From an uncultured Bacteroidales bacterium (GTDB taxonomy: Bacteria > Bacteroidota > Bacteroidia > Bacteroidales > Bacteroidaceae), in contig CACYBB010000014.1 in NCBI GenBank assembly GCA_902772585.1, positions 1 to 49,413 of the forward strand: a stretch of DNA of 49,413 nucleotides, in the 5' to 3' direction. This document shows positions 7,986 to 15,936 of this stretch, piece after piece. The number at the start of each line of letters is the position of its first letter. The stretch's first letter is position 1. The translations under genes were made by a program, and so were the position numbers. The notes under the pieces are model-generated. The model saw only the letters and a program-made list of their open reading frames with translations. It had not been told where the DNA came from and did not search any database.

Positions 7986-9363
7986 ATATACGACAACCAG
8001 CAAGACCATTCTGGCGGACCTGTACACCCCAGTAGGTGTCTATATGAGACTGCGCGACCTGTATCCACAGAGTGCACTGATGGAGAGTTCGGATTATCAC
8101 GATGCCAATAACTCGCACTCGTTCATCGGCATCAACCCGATTGCCAGCGTGGCTATCGGTCACGGTATTGCTACCGTTACCTATCCTGACGGAACAACCC
8201 TCCAGCATGAGGTGAACAAAGACTACCGCTCGGATAAAGCCATACACGCCCTCATCGATAACGTTCAAGTAGAGGGTGATGACGCGGACGTCTGCGGACT
8301 CTTCGGCTACACGTCGTTCAATGCCGTGCGCTATTTCGAGGATATCGCCGTGAAGGACGAGACGCAGGCGAAGAACGATGCCCCCGACGTACTCTATATA
8401 TTATATAAGGTGGTGATTGTGTTCGACCATCATAACAATATGCTGAAAGTAGTGACGCTGGGCGACGCTGCAGACATCGATGCCGTACTGAAGGCGATGA
8501 ACAAGGCTAACGTACAGGCTTACGACTTCCATCCCGTGGGTGACGTGCGTTCGACGCTGACGGATGACGAGCACCGTGCAAACATCCGTAAGGGTATCCA
8601 ACACTGTTTGCGTGGCGACGTGTTCCAGATAGTGCTCTCGCGTCGCTTCATCCAGAAGTATGAGGGCGATGACTTCAAACTCTACCGTGCGCTAAGAAGC
8701 ATCAATCCCAGCCCGTATCTCTTCTATTTCGACTTTGGCGGCTTCAGAATCTTCGGTTCAAGTCCTGAGACTCACTGCAGGATTGAAGGCAAGAAAGCAT
8801 ATATCGACCCGATTGCCGGCACCACCAAGCGTACAGGCGATGCGGAGGCCGACAGCAAGGGTGCCGAGTATCTCCGCAACGACCCGAAGGAGAATGCCGA
8901 GCACGTGATGCTGGTGGACCTCGCTCGTAATGACCTGAGCCGCAACTGTCATGGTGTGAAGGTCGATTTCTATAAGGACTTGCAGTACTACAGTCACGTC
9001 ATCCACCTCGTCTCTCGCGTCAGTGGTGAACTTGACGAGGGTGCCGACCCCATCAAGGCATTCATCGACACGTTCCCTGCAGGTACATTGAGTGGTGCAC
9101 CGAAAGTTCGCGCCATGCAACTCATCTCTGAGTACGAGCCCCACAACCGCGGTGCCTACGGTGGATGCATCGGCATCATCGGACTGGACGGAAGCCTGAA
9201 TCAGGCCATCACCATCCGCACGTTCGTCTCGCGAAACGGCGAACTGTGGTTCCAGGCTGGTGGCGGCATCGTAGCCAAGAGCGACGTGGAGTATGAATTA
9301 CAGGAAGTGAACAACAAACTCGGTGCCTTACGCAAGGCCATCATTAAAGCAGCTGAATTATGA
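7972..9363 (+). CDS. trpE: Anthranilate synthase component I
   Basis: A 463-residue chorismate-utilising enzyme that, with TrpG, makes anthranilate from chorismate and glutamine. The N-terminal half has the feedback region (ALMESSDYHDANNSHSFIG), where the E-S-S residues resemble the LLES tryptophan-binding motif. The C-terminal half is the chorismate-binding domain, including PSPYLFYF, GSSPETH, PIAGTTKRTG and FPAGTLSGAPK. It starts inside the 3' end of trpB and overlaps trpG by 4 bp, implying translational coupling and matched subunit amounts. The tryptophan pathway context separates it from PabB. Confidence 0.95.
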   Translation: METFKYTTTSKTILADLYTPVGVYMRLRDLYPQSALMESSDYHDANNSHSFIGINPIASVAIGHGIATVTYPDGTTLQHEVNKDYRSDKAIHALIDNVQVEGDDADVCGLFGYTSFNAVRYFEDIAVKDETQAKNDAPDVLYILYKVVIVFDHHNNMLKVVTLGDAADIDAVLKAMNKANVQAYDFHPVGDVRSTLTDDEHRANIRKGIQHCLRGDVFQIVLSRRFIQKYEGDDFKLYRALRSINPSPYLFYFDFGGFRIFGSSPETHCRIEGKKAYIDPIAGTTKRTGDAEADSKGAEYLRNDPKENAEHVMLVDLARNDLSRNCHGVKVDFYKDLQYYSHVIHLVSRVSGELDEGADPIKAFIDTFPAGTLSGAPKVRAMQLISEYEPHNRGAYGGCIGIIGLDGSLNQAITIRTFVSRNGELWFQAGGGIVAKSDVEYELQEVNNKLGALRKAIIKAAEL

Positions 9364-9923
9364 AAATAGTCATCATCGATAATTACGACTCGTTTACTTA
9401 TAACCTGAGTCATTTAGTGAAAGAGCTAGGCGCAGAGGTCACCGTGGTGCGCAACGACCAGTTTAAGCTCGAAGACCTGGAACAGTTCAGTAAGATTATC
9501 CTCTCGCCAGGTCCCGGCATCCCCTCTGAGGCAGGCCTGCTGTTGGATGTCATTAAGACCTACGCTGGTAAGAAACCTATCTTGGGCGTCTGCCTGGGTC
9601 ATCAGGCCATTGGTGAGGTATTTGGTGCGAAGTTAGAGAACCTGAGCGACGTCTTCCACGGAGTCGCCACGCCTTGCCACATCATTGCCGACGATCCCAT
9701 CTTCAGCGGCATCGAGCGCGACATCACCATCGGCCGCTACCATTCGTGGGTGGTCTCGAATGAAGGACTGCCCGATTGTCTGGAGATAACCGCCGTCAGC
9801 GATGAAGGACAGATTATGGCCCTGCGTCATCGTGAGTTGAACGTCCGCGGTATCCAGTTCCACCCTGAGAGTGTGCTGACTCCCGACGGCAGAAAGATGC
9901 TGCAAAACTGGCTCTTCCTTTGA
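9360..9923 (+). CDS. trpG: Anthranilate synthase glutamine amidotransferase subunit
   Basis: A 187-residue class I glutamine amidotransferase that feeds ammonia to TrpE. The catalytic triad is visible as Cys78 (GVCLGHQ), His168 and Glu170 (FHPES), with the oxyanion region at LSPGPGIP (residues 49-56). It is a stand-alone subunit, not fused to TrpE or TrpD. The ATG overlaps the trpE stop codon. The spacer to trpD is a TAGTAAAT-type sequence shared with the one before yajC. The same protein might also serve PabB, as in some bacteria, but nothing here shows that. Confidence 0.95.
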   Translation: MKIVIIDNYDSFTYNLSHLVKELGAEVTVVRNDQFKLEDLEQFSKIILSPGPGIPSEAGLLLDVIKTYAGKKPILGVCLGHQAIGEVFGAKLENLSDVFHGVATPCHIIADDPIFSGIERDITIGRYHSWVVSNEGLPDCLEITAVSDEGQIMALRHRELNVRGIQFHPESVLTPDGRKMLQNWLFL

Positions 9924-9958
9924 ATTGTAAATAGTAAATCGTCAAATAGTAAATTGAT

Positions 9959-10969
9959 ATGGCACAGACAATGAAAGACATCCTGAACAGGATGCTGAAC
10001 CACGAGGAACTGTCTCGTGAAGAAATGAAGAATATTCTGATTGGTATCACACAGAGTGAGTATCCTACAGAACAGATTACGGCCCTGCTGACGGCCTTAC
10101 AAATGCGCGGCGTTACCGTTGACGAGCTGCTGGGTTTCCGCGATGGTATCTTGGAAACGGGCGTTCCCGCTATCCTCAATGCCGACCGTTATATTGACGT
10201 AGTAGGCACGGGTGGCGACCGCAAGAACACGTTTAATATTTCTACCACAAGTTGCTTTGTGATTGCCGGCGCTGGTTATAAGGTTGCCAAGCACGGTAAC
10301 TATGCTGCTACCAGCGTCAGCGGTGCCTCGAACGTGATTCAGCATCACGGCATCAACTTTACAGATGATATCGACAAGTTGAACCGCTCACTCAACGAGG
10401 CTGGCATCGTCTATCTGCACGCACAGCTCTTCGCCAAGGCCATGAAGTTCGTTGGTCCTATCCGCAAGGCCTTGCAATTCCCTACCATCTTCAACCTGCT
10501 GGGCCCGTTGGTTAACCCCAGTCAGCCACAGTGTCAGTTGCTGGGCGTCGCTAATCTTGACCAGATGCGCCTCTACAATCAGGTATACCAGAAGATTGGC
10601 ATCGACTATGGTATCGTGAATAGCATTGATGGCTATGACGAGATTTCACTTACTGGCGACTTCAAGGTGACAACAAAGGATTACGAACGCATCTTCTCGC
10701 CCAAGGACCTTGGTTTCGACATCGCCAAGCCCGAAGAACTCGTCGGTGGTGCTACGGAAGAAGAGGCCGCACAGATTTTCGACAGCGTATTGGAGAACCG
10801 CGCCCTGCCTGCCCAGAAGAACATCGTGCTGGCCAACGCCGCCTTCGGCATTCAGGTGCTGGAGAAGGGCCAGAAGAGTATCGAGGAGTGCGTAGATATT
10901 GCCCGCGAGAGCATCGACAGCGGCAGTGCCCTGAAGACGTTCAAGAAGTTCGTGGAGTTGAACAGCTGA
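9959..10969 (+). CDS. trpD: Anthranilate phosphoribosyltransferase
   Basis: A 336-residue enzyme transferring phosphoribose from PRPP to anthranilate. The PRPP/Mg motif VGTGGDRKNTFN is at residues 82-93, followed by KHGNYAATSVSGASNVIQ with the anthranilate-contacting residues. Length matches the stand-alone TrpD family, not the E. coli TrpGD fusion. It follows trpG after a 35-bp AT-rich spacer and precedes trpC after a 34-bp spacer of TAACG words. Confidence 0.96.
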   Translation: MAQTMKDILNRMLNHEELSREEMKNILIGITQSEYPTEQITALLTALQMRGVTVDELLGFRDGILETGVPAILNADRYIDVVGTGGDRKNTFNISTTSCFVIAGAGYKVAKHGNYAATSVSGASNVIQHHGINFTDDIDKLNRSLNEAGIVYLHAQLFAKAMKFVGPIRKALQFPTIFNLLGPLVNPSQPQCQLLGVANLDQMRLYNQVYQKIGIDYGIVNSIDGYDEISLTGDFKVTTKDYERIFSPKDLGFDIAKPEELVGGATEEEAAQIFDSVLENRALPAQKNIVLANAAFGIQVLEKGQKSIEECVDIARESIDSGSALKTFKKFVELNS

Positions 10970-11003
10970 TTCGTAATAACGGTATAACGAAATAACGAAG
11001 ATT

Positions 11004-11741
11004 ATGCAAGATATTCTAAAGGAGATTGTTGCCCACAAGCATCTGGAACTGGAGCAGCTTTGCGCCAAGAAGACTTCTTTGCGCGAGGCATTGCTCCAGA
11101 GCGAGAGCGGCATTATCGCTGAGTTCAAGCGCAAGTCGCCCTCAAAAGGCTGGATCAAGGAAGAGGGGCGTGCTGACATCATTCCGTTGTCGTATCAGCA
11201 GAATGGTGCCGCTGCACTCAGCATCCTGACCGACGAGCACTACTTCGGCGGCTCGGACGACTTTATCCGCACGGCCCGTCAGAGCGGCGTCACGCTACCT
11301 ATATTATACAAGAACTTCGTCATTGATGAGGCACAGCTCTATGCTGCTGCCCTCTGTGGGGCCAGTGCCGTGTTGCTCATCGCGGCTTGTCTCTCAAAGC
11401 AAGAGTGCAAACATCTGTTGGACAAAGCACATGACTTAGGTCTCGAAGTGCTCCTTGAGATGCACTCCGAGCCGGAACTGGAATACGCTGACCTTAACCC
11501 CGACCTCTGCGGCATCAACAACCGCAACCTCGGTTCGTTTGTAACGGACGTGGAGAATAGTTTCCGCCTAGCAGAATTGTTGCCCAAGGATGCGGTGAAA
11601 GTCAGCGAGAGCGGTATCTCGAATCCTGATACCGTTCGTGCATTGCGCCAAGCCGGTTTCCGCGGCTTCCTCATCGGTGAGAACTTTATGAAGACTGCCG
11701 ACCCAGGTCTGGCTCTTAACGAATTCATTTCGAAGCTATGA
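11004..11741 (+). CDS. trpC: Indole-3-glycerol-phosphate synthase
   Basis: A 245-residue (beta-alpha)8 barrel enzyme converting CdRP to indole-3-glycerol phosphate. The catalytic Glu40 and Lys42 lie in AEFKRKSPSKGWI, with further active-site residues in LYKNFVID, CGINNRNL and VSESGIS. It is monofunctional, not fused to TrpF as in enteric bacteria. The start of trpF overlaps its stop by 4 bp. Confidence 0.95.
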   Translation: MQDILKEIVAHKHLELEQLCAKKTSLREALLQSESGIIAEFKRKSPSKGWIKEEGRADIIPLSYQQNGAAALSILTDEHYFGGSDDFIRTARQSGVTLPILYKNFVIDEAQLYAAALCGASAVLLIAACLSKQECKHLLDKAHDLGLEVLLEMHSEPELEYADLNPDLCGINNRNLGSFVTDVENSFRLAELLPKDAVKVSESGISNPDTVRALRQAGFRGFLIGENFMKTADPGLALNEFISKL

Positions 11742-12421
11742 TGATCAAGGTTGCGATTAAGAGAGAGCAGAGCCAAGCTTACTTGAGCTCAGCCGAACGT
11801 GAGCAAGCTCAACGAGAAAATTCCTTTTTCGTTAAGGTCTGTGGCATGCGCGAGGCGGAGAACATCCGTGAGGTGGAGGCACTGGGTATTGACCTGATGG
11901 GCTTCATCTTCTGGCCGAAGTCGAGTCGTTACGTCAGCGAACGTCCAGCCTATCTGCCTACAAACTGCAAGCGCGTCGGGGTGTTTGTCGATGAGGATAT
12001 CGAGACGGTCAAGCGCATCGCGGATGACTATGCCCTCGACTTCATTCAGTTGCACGGCCATGAGTCAGCCGATTATTGCGCTCAGTTGAAAGACATCAAA
12101 CTCATCAAGGCCATCAGCGTGAGTGGACAGGATGATATTGCGACATACAATACATACGAGGGGCTTGTGGATTATTTCCTTTTCGACACTAAATGCCCTT
12201 CCGTGGGTGGTAGCGGCCAGCAGTTCGACTGGACAGTGCTCTCAGCCTACGATGACAACACACCTTTCCTGCTCAGTGGTGGCATTGGACCCGATGATGC
12301 CGAGCATCTCCGCACCTTCCACCACGGAAAATGCGTCGGCATTGACCTCAACTCCCGTTTCGAAATCGCCCCAGGACTTAAAGACATTAACAAACTCAAA
12401 ACATTTATCGAATCATTATGA
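11738..12421 (+). CDS. trpF: Phosphoribosylanthranilate isomerase with N-terminal insertion
   Basis: A 227-residue protein whose core, from VKVCGMREAENI (residues 32-43) onward, is a standard TrpF barrel; the catalytic Cys35 is in KVCGM and the phosphate loop is SGGIGPDD. TrpF usually starts directly with a strand like MIKVCGM. Here MMIKV is followed by about 29 extra residues and then FFVKVCGM, so the first strand appears to have been interrupted and repeated. The extra segment is encoded by a palindrome-bearing sequence that recurs elsewhere in the window (see findings). The 4-bp overlap with trpC supports the ATG at 11738. trpA overlaps the 3' end by 4 bp. Confidence 0.92.
   Translation: MMIKVAIKREQSQAYLSSAEREQAQRENSFFVKVCGMREAENIREVEALGIDLMGFIFWPKSSRYVSERPAYLPTNCKRVGVFVDEDIETVKRIADDYALDFIQLHGHESADYCAQLKDIKLIKAISVSGQDDIATYNTYEGLVDYFLFDTKCPSVGGSGQQFDWTVLSAYDDNTPFLLSGGIGPDDAEHLRTFHHGKCVGIDLNSRFEIAPGLKDINKLKTFIESL
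11783..11812. repeat. Palindromic dispersed repeat inside trpF
   Basis: TTGAGCT (11783-11789) and AGCTCAA (11806-11812) form an inverted repeat inside the trpF coding region. The sequence at 11793-11810 matches 21293-21310, downstream of the CE8 gene, at 16 of 18 positions. GTGAGCAAGCTC also recurs as its reverse complement at 48709-48720. Confidence 0.65.
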
Positions 12422-13194
12422 ATAAGATCAATTTCCTTTTCGCAAACAGTAAGGGCCAAAAGCTCCTTTCATTATATTTCTGCGCTGGTGCCCCCACCCT
12501 CGACAGTACTGCTGACGTCATCCTGACCATGCAGGAGAAAGGCATCAGCATGGTGGAGGTCGGTATTCCCTTCAGCGATCCCATGGCCGACGGTCCTGTC
12601 ATTCAGGAGGCAGCCACTACAGCGCTGAAGAACGGCATGAGCCTGCGACTGCTCTTCCAACAGTTGAAGGCCATCAAGGAACAGGTCCATATCCCCTTAG
12701 TGCTGATGGGTTATCTGAATCCCATCATGCAGTACGGCATCGATGCCTTCTGTCAGTCGTGTGTAGACAGTGGCGTCAGCGGTGTCATCATCCCAGACCT
12801 GCCCTTCGACGACTACCTGGAGAGTGTGAAGCCTGCTGCCGACAAGTATGACATCCGCATCATCATGCTTATCACCCCGGAGACCAGCGAGGAGCGCATC
12901 CGCTTCATCGATGAGCATACCGATGGTTTCATCTATATGGTCTCGTCGGCTGCCACCACGGGTGCCCAACAGTCGTTCGACGAACAGAAGCAGCAGTACT
13001 TCCGTCGCATCAACCAGATGAACCTCCGCAATCCGCGTATGATTGGCTTTGGCATCAGCAACAAACAGACGCTGGAGTCTGCCCAACAGAATGCCGCAGG
13101 TGCCATCATTGGTTCGAAGTTCGTTCAACTGTTACAGACACACGGCAACGCGGCAGCAGCCCTCGACGCACTCTTCGAGGCACTCGCTCACTAA
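12418..13194 (+). CDS. trpA: Tryptophan synthase alpha chain
   Basis: A 258-residue barrel enzyme that cleaves indole-3-glycerol phosphate to indole and glyceraldehyde 3-phosphate. The catalytic pair is Glu47 (VEVGIPF) and Asp58 (PMADGP). The substrate phosphate loop and the flexible loop near GAQQS are present. It is the last gene of the operon, and its start overlaps the trpF stop by 4 bp. No clear intrinsic terminator separates it from the pectin locus, only a short gap holding the putative operator and promoter of the GH28-GH105 gene. Confidence 0.96.
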   Translation: MNKINFLFANSKGQKLLSLYFCAGAPTLDSTADVILTMQEKGISMVEVGIPFSDPMADGPVIQEAATTALKNGMSLRLLFQQLKAIKEQVHIPLVLMGYLNPIMQYGIDAFCQSCVDSGVSGVIIPDLPFDDYLESVKPAADKYDIRIIMLITPETSEERIRFIDEHTDGFIYMVSSAATTGAQQSFDEQKQQYFRRINQMNLRNPRMIGFGISNKQTLESAQQNAAGAIIGSKFVQLLQTHGNAAAALDALFEALAH

Positions 13195-13204
13195 AACGAT
13201 TACG
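13191..13204 (+). promoter_or_regulatory. Candidate pectin operator upstream of GH28-GH105
   Basis: The 14 bases ending CGATTACG match the site before susC at 11 of 14 positions. The CGATTACG core begins 51 bp upstream of the first base of the TATCTTTG -7 box, the same spacing as at susC. The 5' bases overlap the end of trpA. This is the weakest of four sites. Confidence 0.4.
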
Positions 13205-13247
13205 TGATAAAAATACTTAATTAGTTCGTGGTTTCGTGCTTTTTCCG

Positions 13248-13255
13248 TATCTTTG
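13248..13255 (+). promoter_or_regulatory. -7 box TATCTTTG of the GH28-GH105 gene
   Basis: TATCTTTG fits the Bacteroidota -7 consensus and lies 31 bp before the ATG chosen at 13287. It overlaps the start of a longer open frame, so that longer start is unlikely. Confidence 0.6.
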
Positions 13256-13286
13256 CACCAAACTACGAACTAATTCTTTTTTATAC

Positions 13287-15914
13287 ATGAAGAAACTACT
13301 AAACACGACACTACTTCTCTGTTTGTTTTTCCCGCTTCTGGCATTTGCCGATGGCTGGGATGAGCAGCAATATCGTGAGATTGAGCAGAGCATCCGTGTG
13401 CCACAGTTTGCCGCACAGGATTTCCCCATCACGAAATACGGCGCCAAGAGTGACAATACTGCCAAGAAGAACCAGAAGGCTATCCAGAAGGCTATCGACA
13501 CCTGTAGCAAGAAGGGTGGCGGACGAGTCATCGTGCCTGCTGGTCAGAAGTTCCTGACAGCAGCCATTCAGTTGAAATCAGGCGTTAATCTTGTGGTGGA
13601 AGAAGGTGCCGTTCTCGAATTCGCTTTTGAACCAGAGCTCTATCCTATTGTCCCAACCCGCTGGGAAGGTCTGGATTGCTGGAACCTCTCACCACTTATC
13701 TATGCATATCAGGCTCACGATATTGCCATTACAGGTAAAGGTACTATCGATGGTGGCGGAAGCAACGAAACATGGTGGCCATGGTGCGGCAGCAAGAAAT
13801 TTGGTATGAAGGAAGGTGGTATAGCCCAAAACATGGGTGCCCGTGCCCGTCTGCTGAAATATGCCGAGGATGGAGTGCCTATGGACGAGCGTAAGTTTGG
13901 TCCTACGGACGGGTTGCGCCCACAAATGGTCAATTTCAACCAATGTGAAGGTATTCTGATTGAAGACATCACCCTGTTACGCTCTCCTTTCTGGGTCATA
14001 CATCCCCTGCTATCGACAGACATCACCGTGCGTGGCGTACATATCAACAATGACGGTCCTAACGGTGACGGATGTGACCCTGAGAGTTGTGACCGCGTGC
14101 TCATCGAAAATTGCTATTTCAATACTGGCGATGACTGTATCGCTATCAAGAGTGGTCGCAACAACGACGGTCGTGAGGGTGGTCAGGGCAAGTTTGCCGG
14201 ACGTCCTTCAAAGAACATCATCATCCGTGATTGTAAGTTCAATAATGGTCACGGTGGTGTGGTCATCGGTTCGGAAATCAGTGGTGGTTGCCAGAACGTC
14301 TATGCACACGACTGCGAGATGGATTCTCCGTCATTGGACCGCGTGCTACGTATCAAGACGAACTCCTGTCGTGGCGGCATCATAGAGAACATCAATATGC
14401 GCAACATCACCGTTGGCCAGTGTGGTGAGGCCGTGCTCAAGATCAATACCGACTACGAGCCCCGCGAGGTGTGCTGCCGTGGTTTCTACCCCACCGTTCG
14501 TAACGTAACGATGGAAAATGTCACCTGTAAGAAGTCGAAATATGGCGTCATGATTGTGGGCTACAACGATCCCAAACTGGCATATACCGTCAACAATATC
14601 ACTGTTCGCAACTGCCAGTTCGACGGTGTTACCAGCAAACCCATCCATCAGATTGGCTTGGCACAGGACGTGAAATACGAGAACCTCATCATCAACGGTT
14701 CGCTGGTACTACAGCAGAAACCTTATAAGCACTATTCCGAGTGGCTCACCTACTCCGAGATGCAGCGCACGCCTCGTTCCTATATGCTCGACTTTGCGAC
14801 GAAGCCCAAGTGGTCGTACGTGATGGGTATTGAACTGGAGGGAATGCTCGACACCTATCTGAAATATGGTGGTGAGGACATCCGCCTCTATTGTCAGGAG
14901 TATACCGATACCATGATTCGCAAGGACGGCACCATTCGTGGCTATGACATCAAGGACTATAACCTCGACAACATCCGTACGGGCCATTTTGTCACCCGCA
15001 TGTACCAGCAGTGGCCGGAAGAAAAGAACCTGAAAGCCATGAAACTGTTGATGAGTCAGCTGAAAGACCAGCCCCGCACAGAGGTTGATAAGGTATATTG
15101 GCACAAGGCCATCTACTCTTATCAGGTATGGCTCGACGGTATCTTCATGGGGCTGCCGTTCTACACATTGACAGCTCGTGACCTGCTGAAAGCCAAGGAT
15201 GCTGAAAAGATTTACGATGATGCCGTCAACCAGATTAGCATAACCTACCAGCGCACCTTTGACCCCAAGACAGGTCTCAATCGTCATGCCTACGACGAGA
15301 CACGCGAAATGTTTTGGGCAGACAAAGAGACTGGCCTCTCGCAACACTGTTGGGGACGCGCTCAAGGGTGGTACTCGATGGCACTTATCGAACTGCTTGA
15401 CGCACTGCCACAGGACTATAGTCGCAGGACGGAAGTTATTGAGTTGCTACGCAAAGACCTTGATGCTGTCATCAAATATCAGGACCCAAAGACAGGTCTA
15501 TGGTATCAGGTAATGGACCAGCCTGGTCATGAAGGCAATTATCTGGAGTCAACCTGTTCCAGCATGTTTGCCTATGTGCTGCTGAAGGCTAATCGCATGG
15601 GTTACTTAGGTGAGAAATACCGCGAGGCAGGCATCAAGGCCTACAAGGGTATCATCAAGAATTTCATTCGCATCAATGCCGACAGGACCATTTCGCTGAC
15701 TCAATGCTGCGAGGTTGCCGGTCTGGGTCCCGGACTGAGCGACAAGGTGCGCAAGGCCGCTCCGAAGGTGAAGGAAAACCGTCGCCGCGACGGATCGTAC
15801 CAATACTACCTCTCTGAACCCATCCGCGACAACGATGCCAAGGGCGTTGGTCCATTTATCTGGGCTTCGCTGGAGATGGAAGCATTAGGCTATACTACAG
15901 AAAGTGAGAAATAA
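13287..15914 (+). CDS. Polygalacturonase (GH28) fused to unsaturated uronyl hydrolase (GH105)
   Basis: A secreted protein of about 875 residues with a Sec signal peptide (MKKLLNTTLLLCLFFPLLAFA). Residues of about 40-500 are a GH28 beta-helix with the family's catalytic motifs in order: GDGCDPESC near 260, GDDCIAIKSG near 280, NGHGGVVIGSE near 319 and RIKTN near 355. Residues of about 510-870 resemble GH105, with WLDGIFMGLPF, HAYDETR (candidate catalytic Asp), HCWGRAQGW and a late ESTCSSMF segment. The first module should hydrolyse polygalacturonate; the second should remove the terminal 4,5-unsaturated uronic acid left by pectate lyases. Having both in one chain could channel lyase products. 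The start follows the TATCTTTG promoter. The pectate lyase gene comes 22 bp downstream. Confidence 0.9.
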   Translation: MKKLLNTTLLLCLFFPLLAFADGWDEQQYREIEQSIRVPQFAAQDFPITKYGAKSDNTAKKNQKAIQKAIDTCSKKGGGRVIVPAGQKFLTAAIQLKSGVNLVVEEGAVLEFAFEPELYPIVPTRWEGLDCWNLSPLIYAYQAHDIAITGKGTIDGGGSNETWWPWCGSKKFGMKEGGIAQNMGARARLLKYAEDGVPMDERKFGPTDGLRPQMVNFNQCEGILIEDITLLRSPFWVIHPLLSTDITVRGVHINNDGPNGDGCDPESCDRVLIENCYFNTGDDCIAIKSGRNNDGREGGQGKFAGRPSKNIIIRDCKFNNGHGGVVIGSEISGGCQNVYAHDCEMDSPSLDRVLRIKTNSCRGGIIENINMRNITVGQCGEAVLKINTDYEPREVCCRGFYPTVRNVTMENVTCKKSKYGVMIVGYNDPKLAYTVNNITVRNCQFDGVTSKPIHQIGLAQDVKYENLIINGSLVLQQKPYKHYSEWLTYSEMQRTPRSYMLDFATKPKWSYVMGIELEGMLDTYLKYGGEDIRLYCQEYTDTMIRKDGTIRGYDIKDYNLDNIRTGHFVTRMYQQWPEEKNLKAMKLLMSQLKDQPRTEVDKVYWHKAIYSYQVWLDGIFMGLPFYTLTARDLLKAKDAEKIYDDAVNQISITYQRTFDPKTGLNRHAYDETREMFWADKETGLSQHCWGRAQGWYSMALIELLDALPQDYSRRTEVIELLRKDLDAVIKYQDPKTGLWYQVMDQPGHEGNYLESTCSSMFAYVLLKANRMGYLGEKYREAGIKAYKGIIKNFIRINADRTISLTQCCEVAGLGPGLSDKVRKAAPKVKENRRRDGSYQYYLSEPIRDNDAKGVGPFIWASLEMEALGYTTESEK

Positions 15915-15936
15915 AGAGTAATCATTTGCTACCGCT

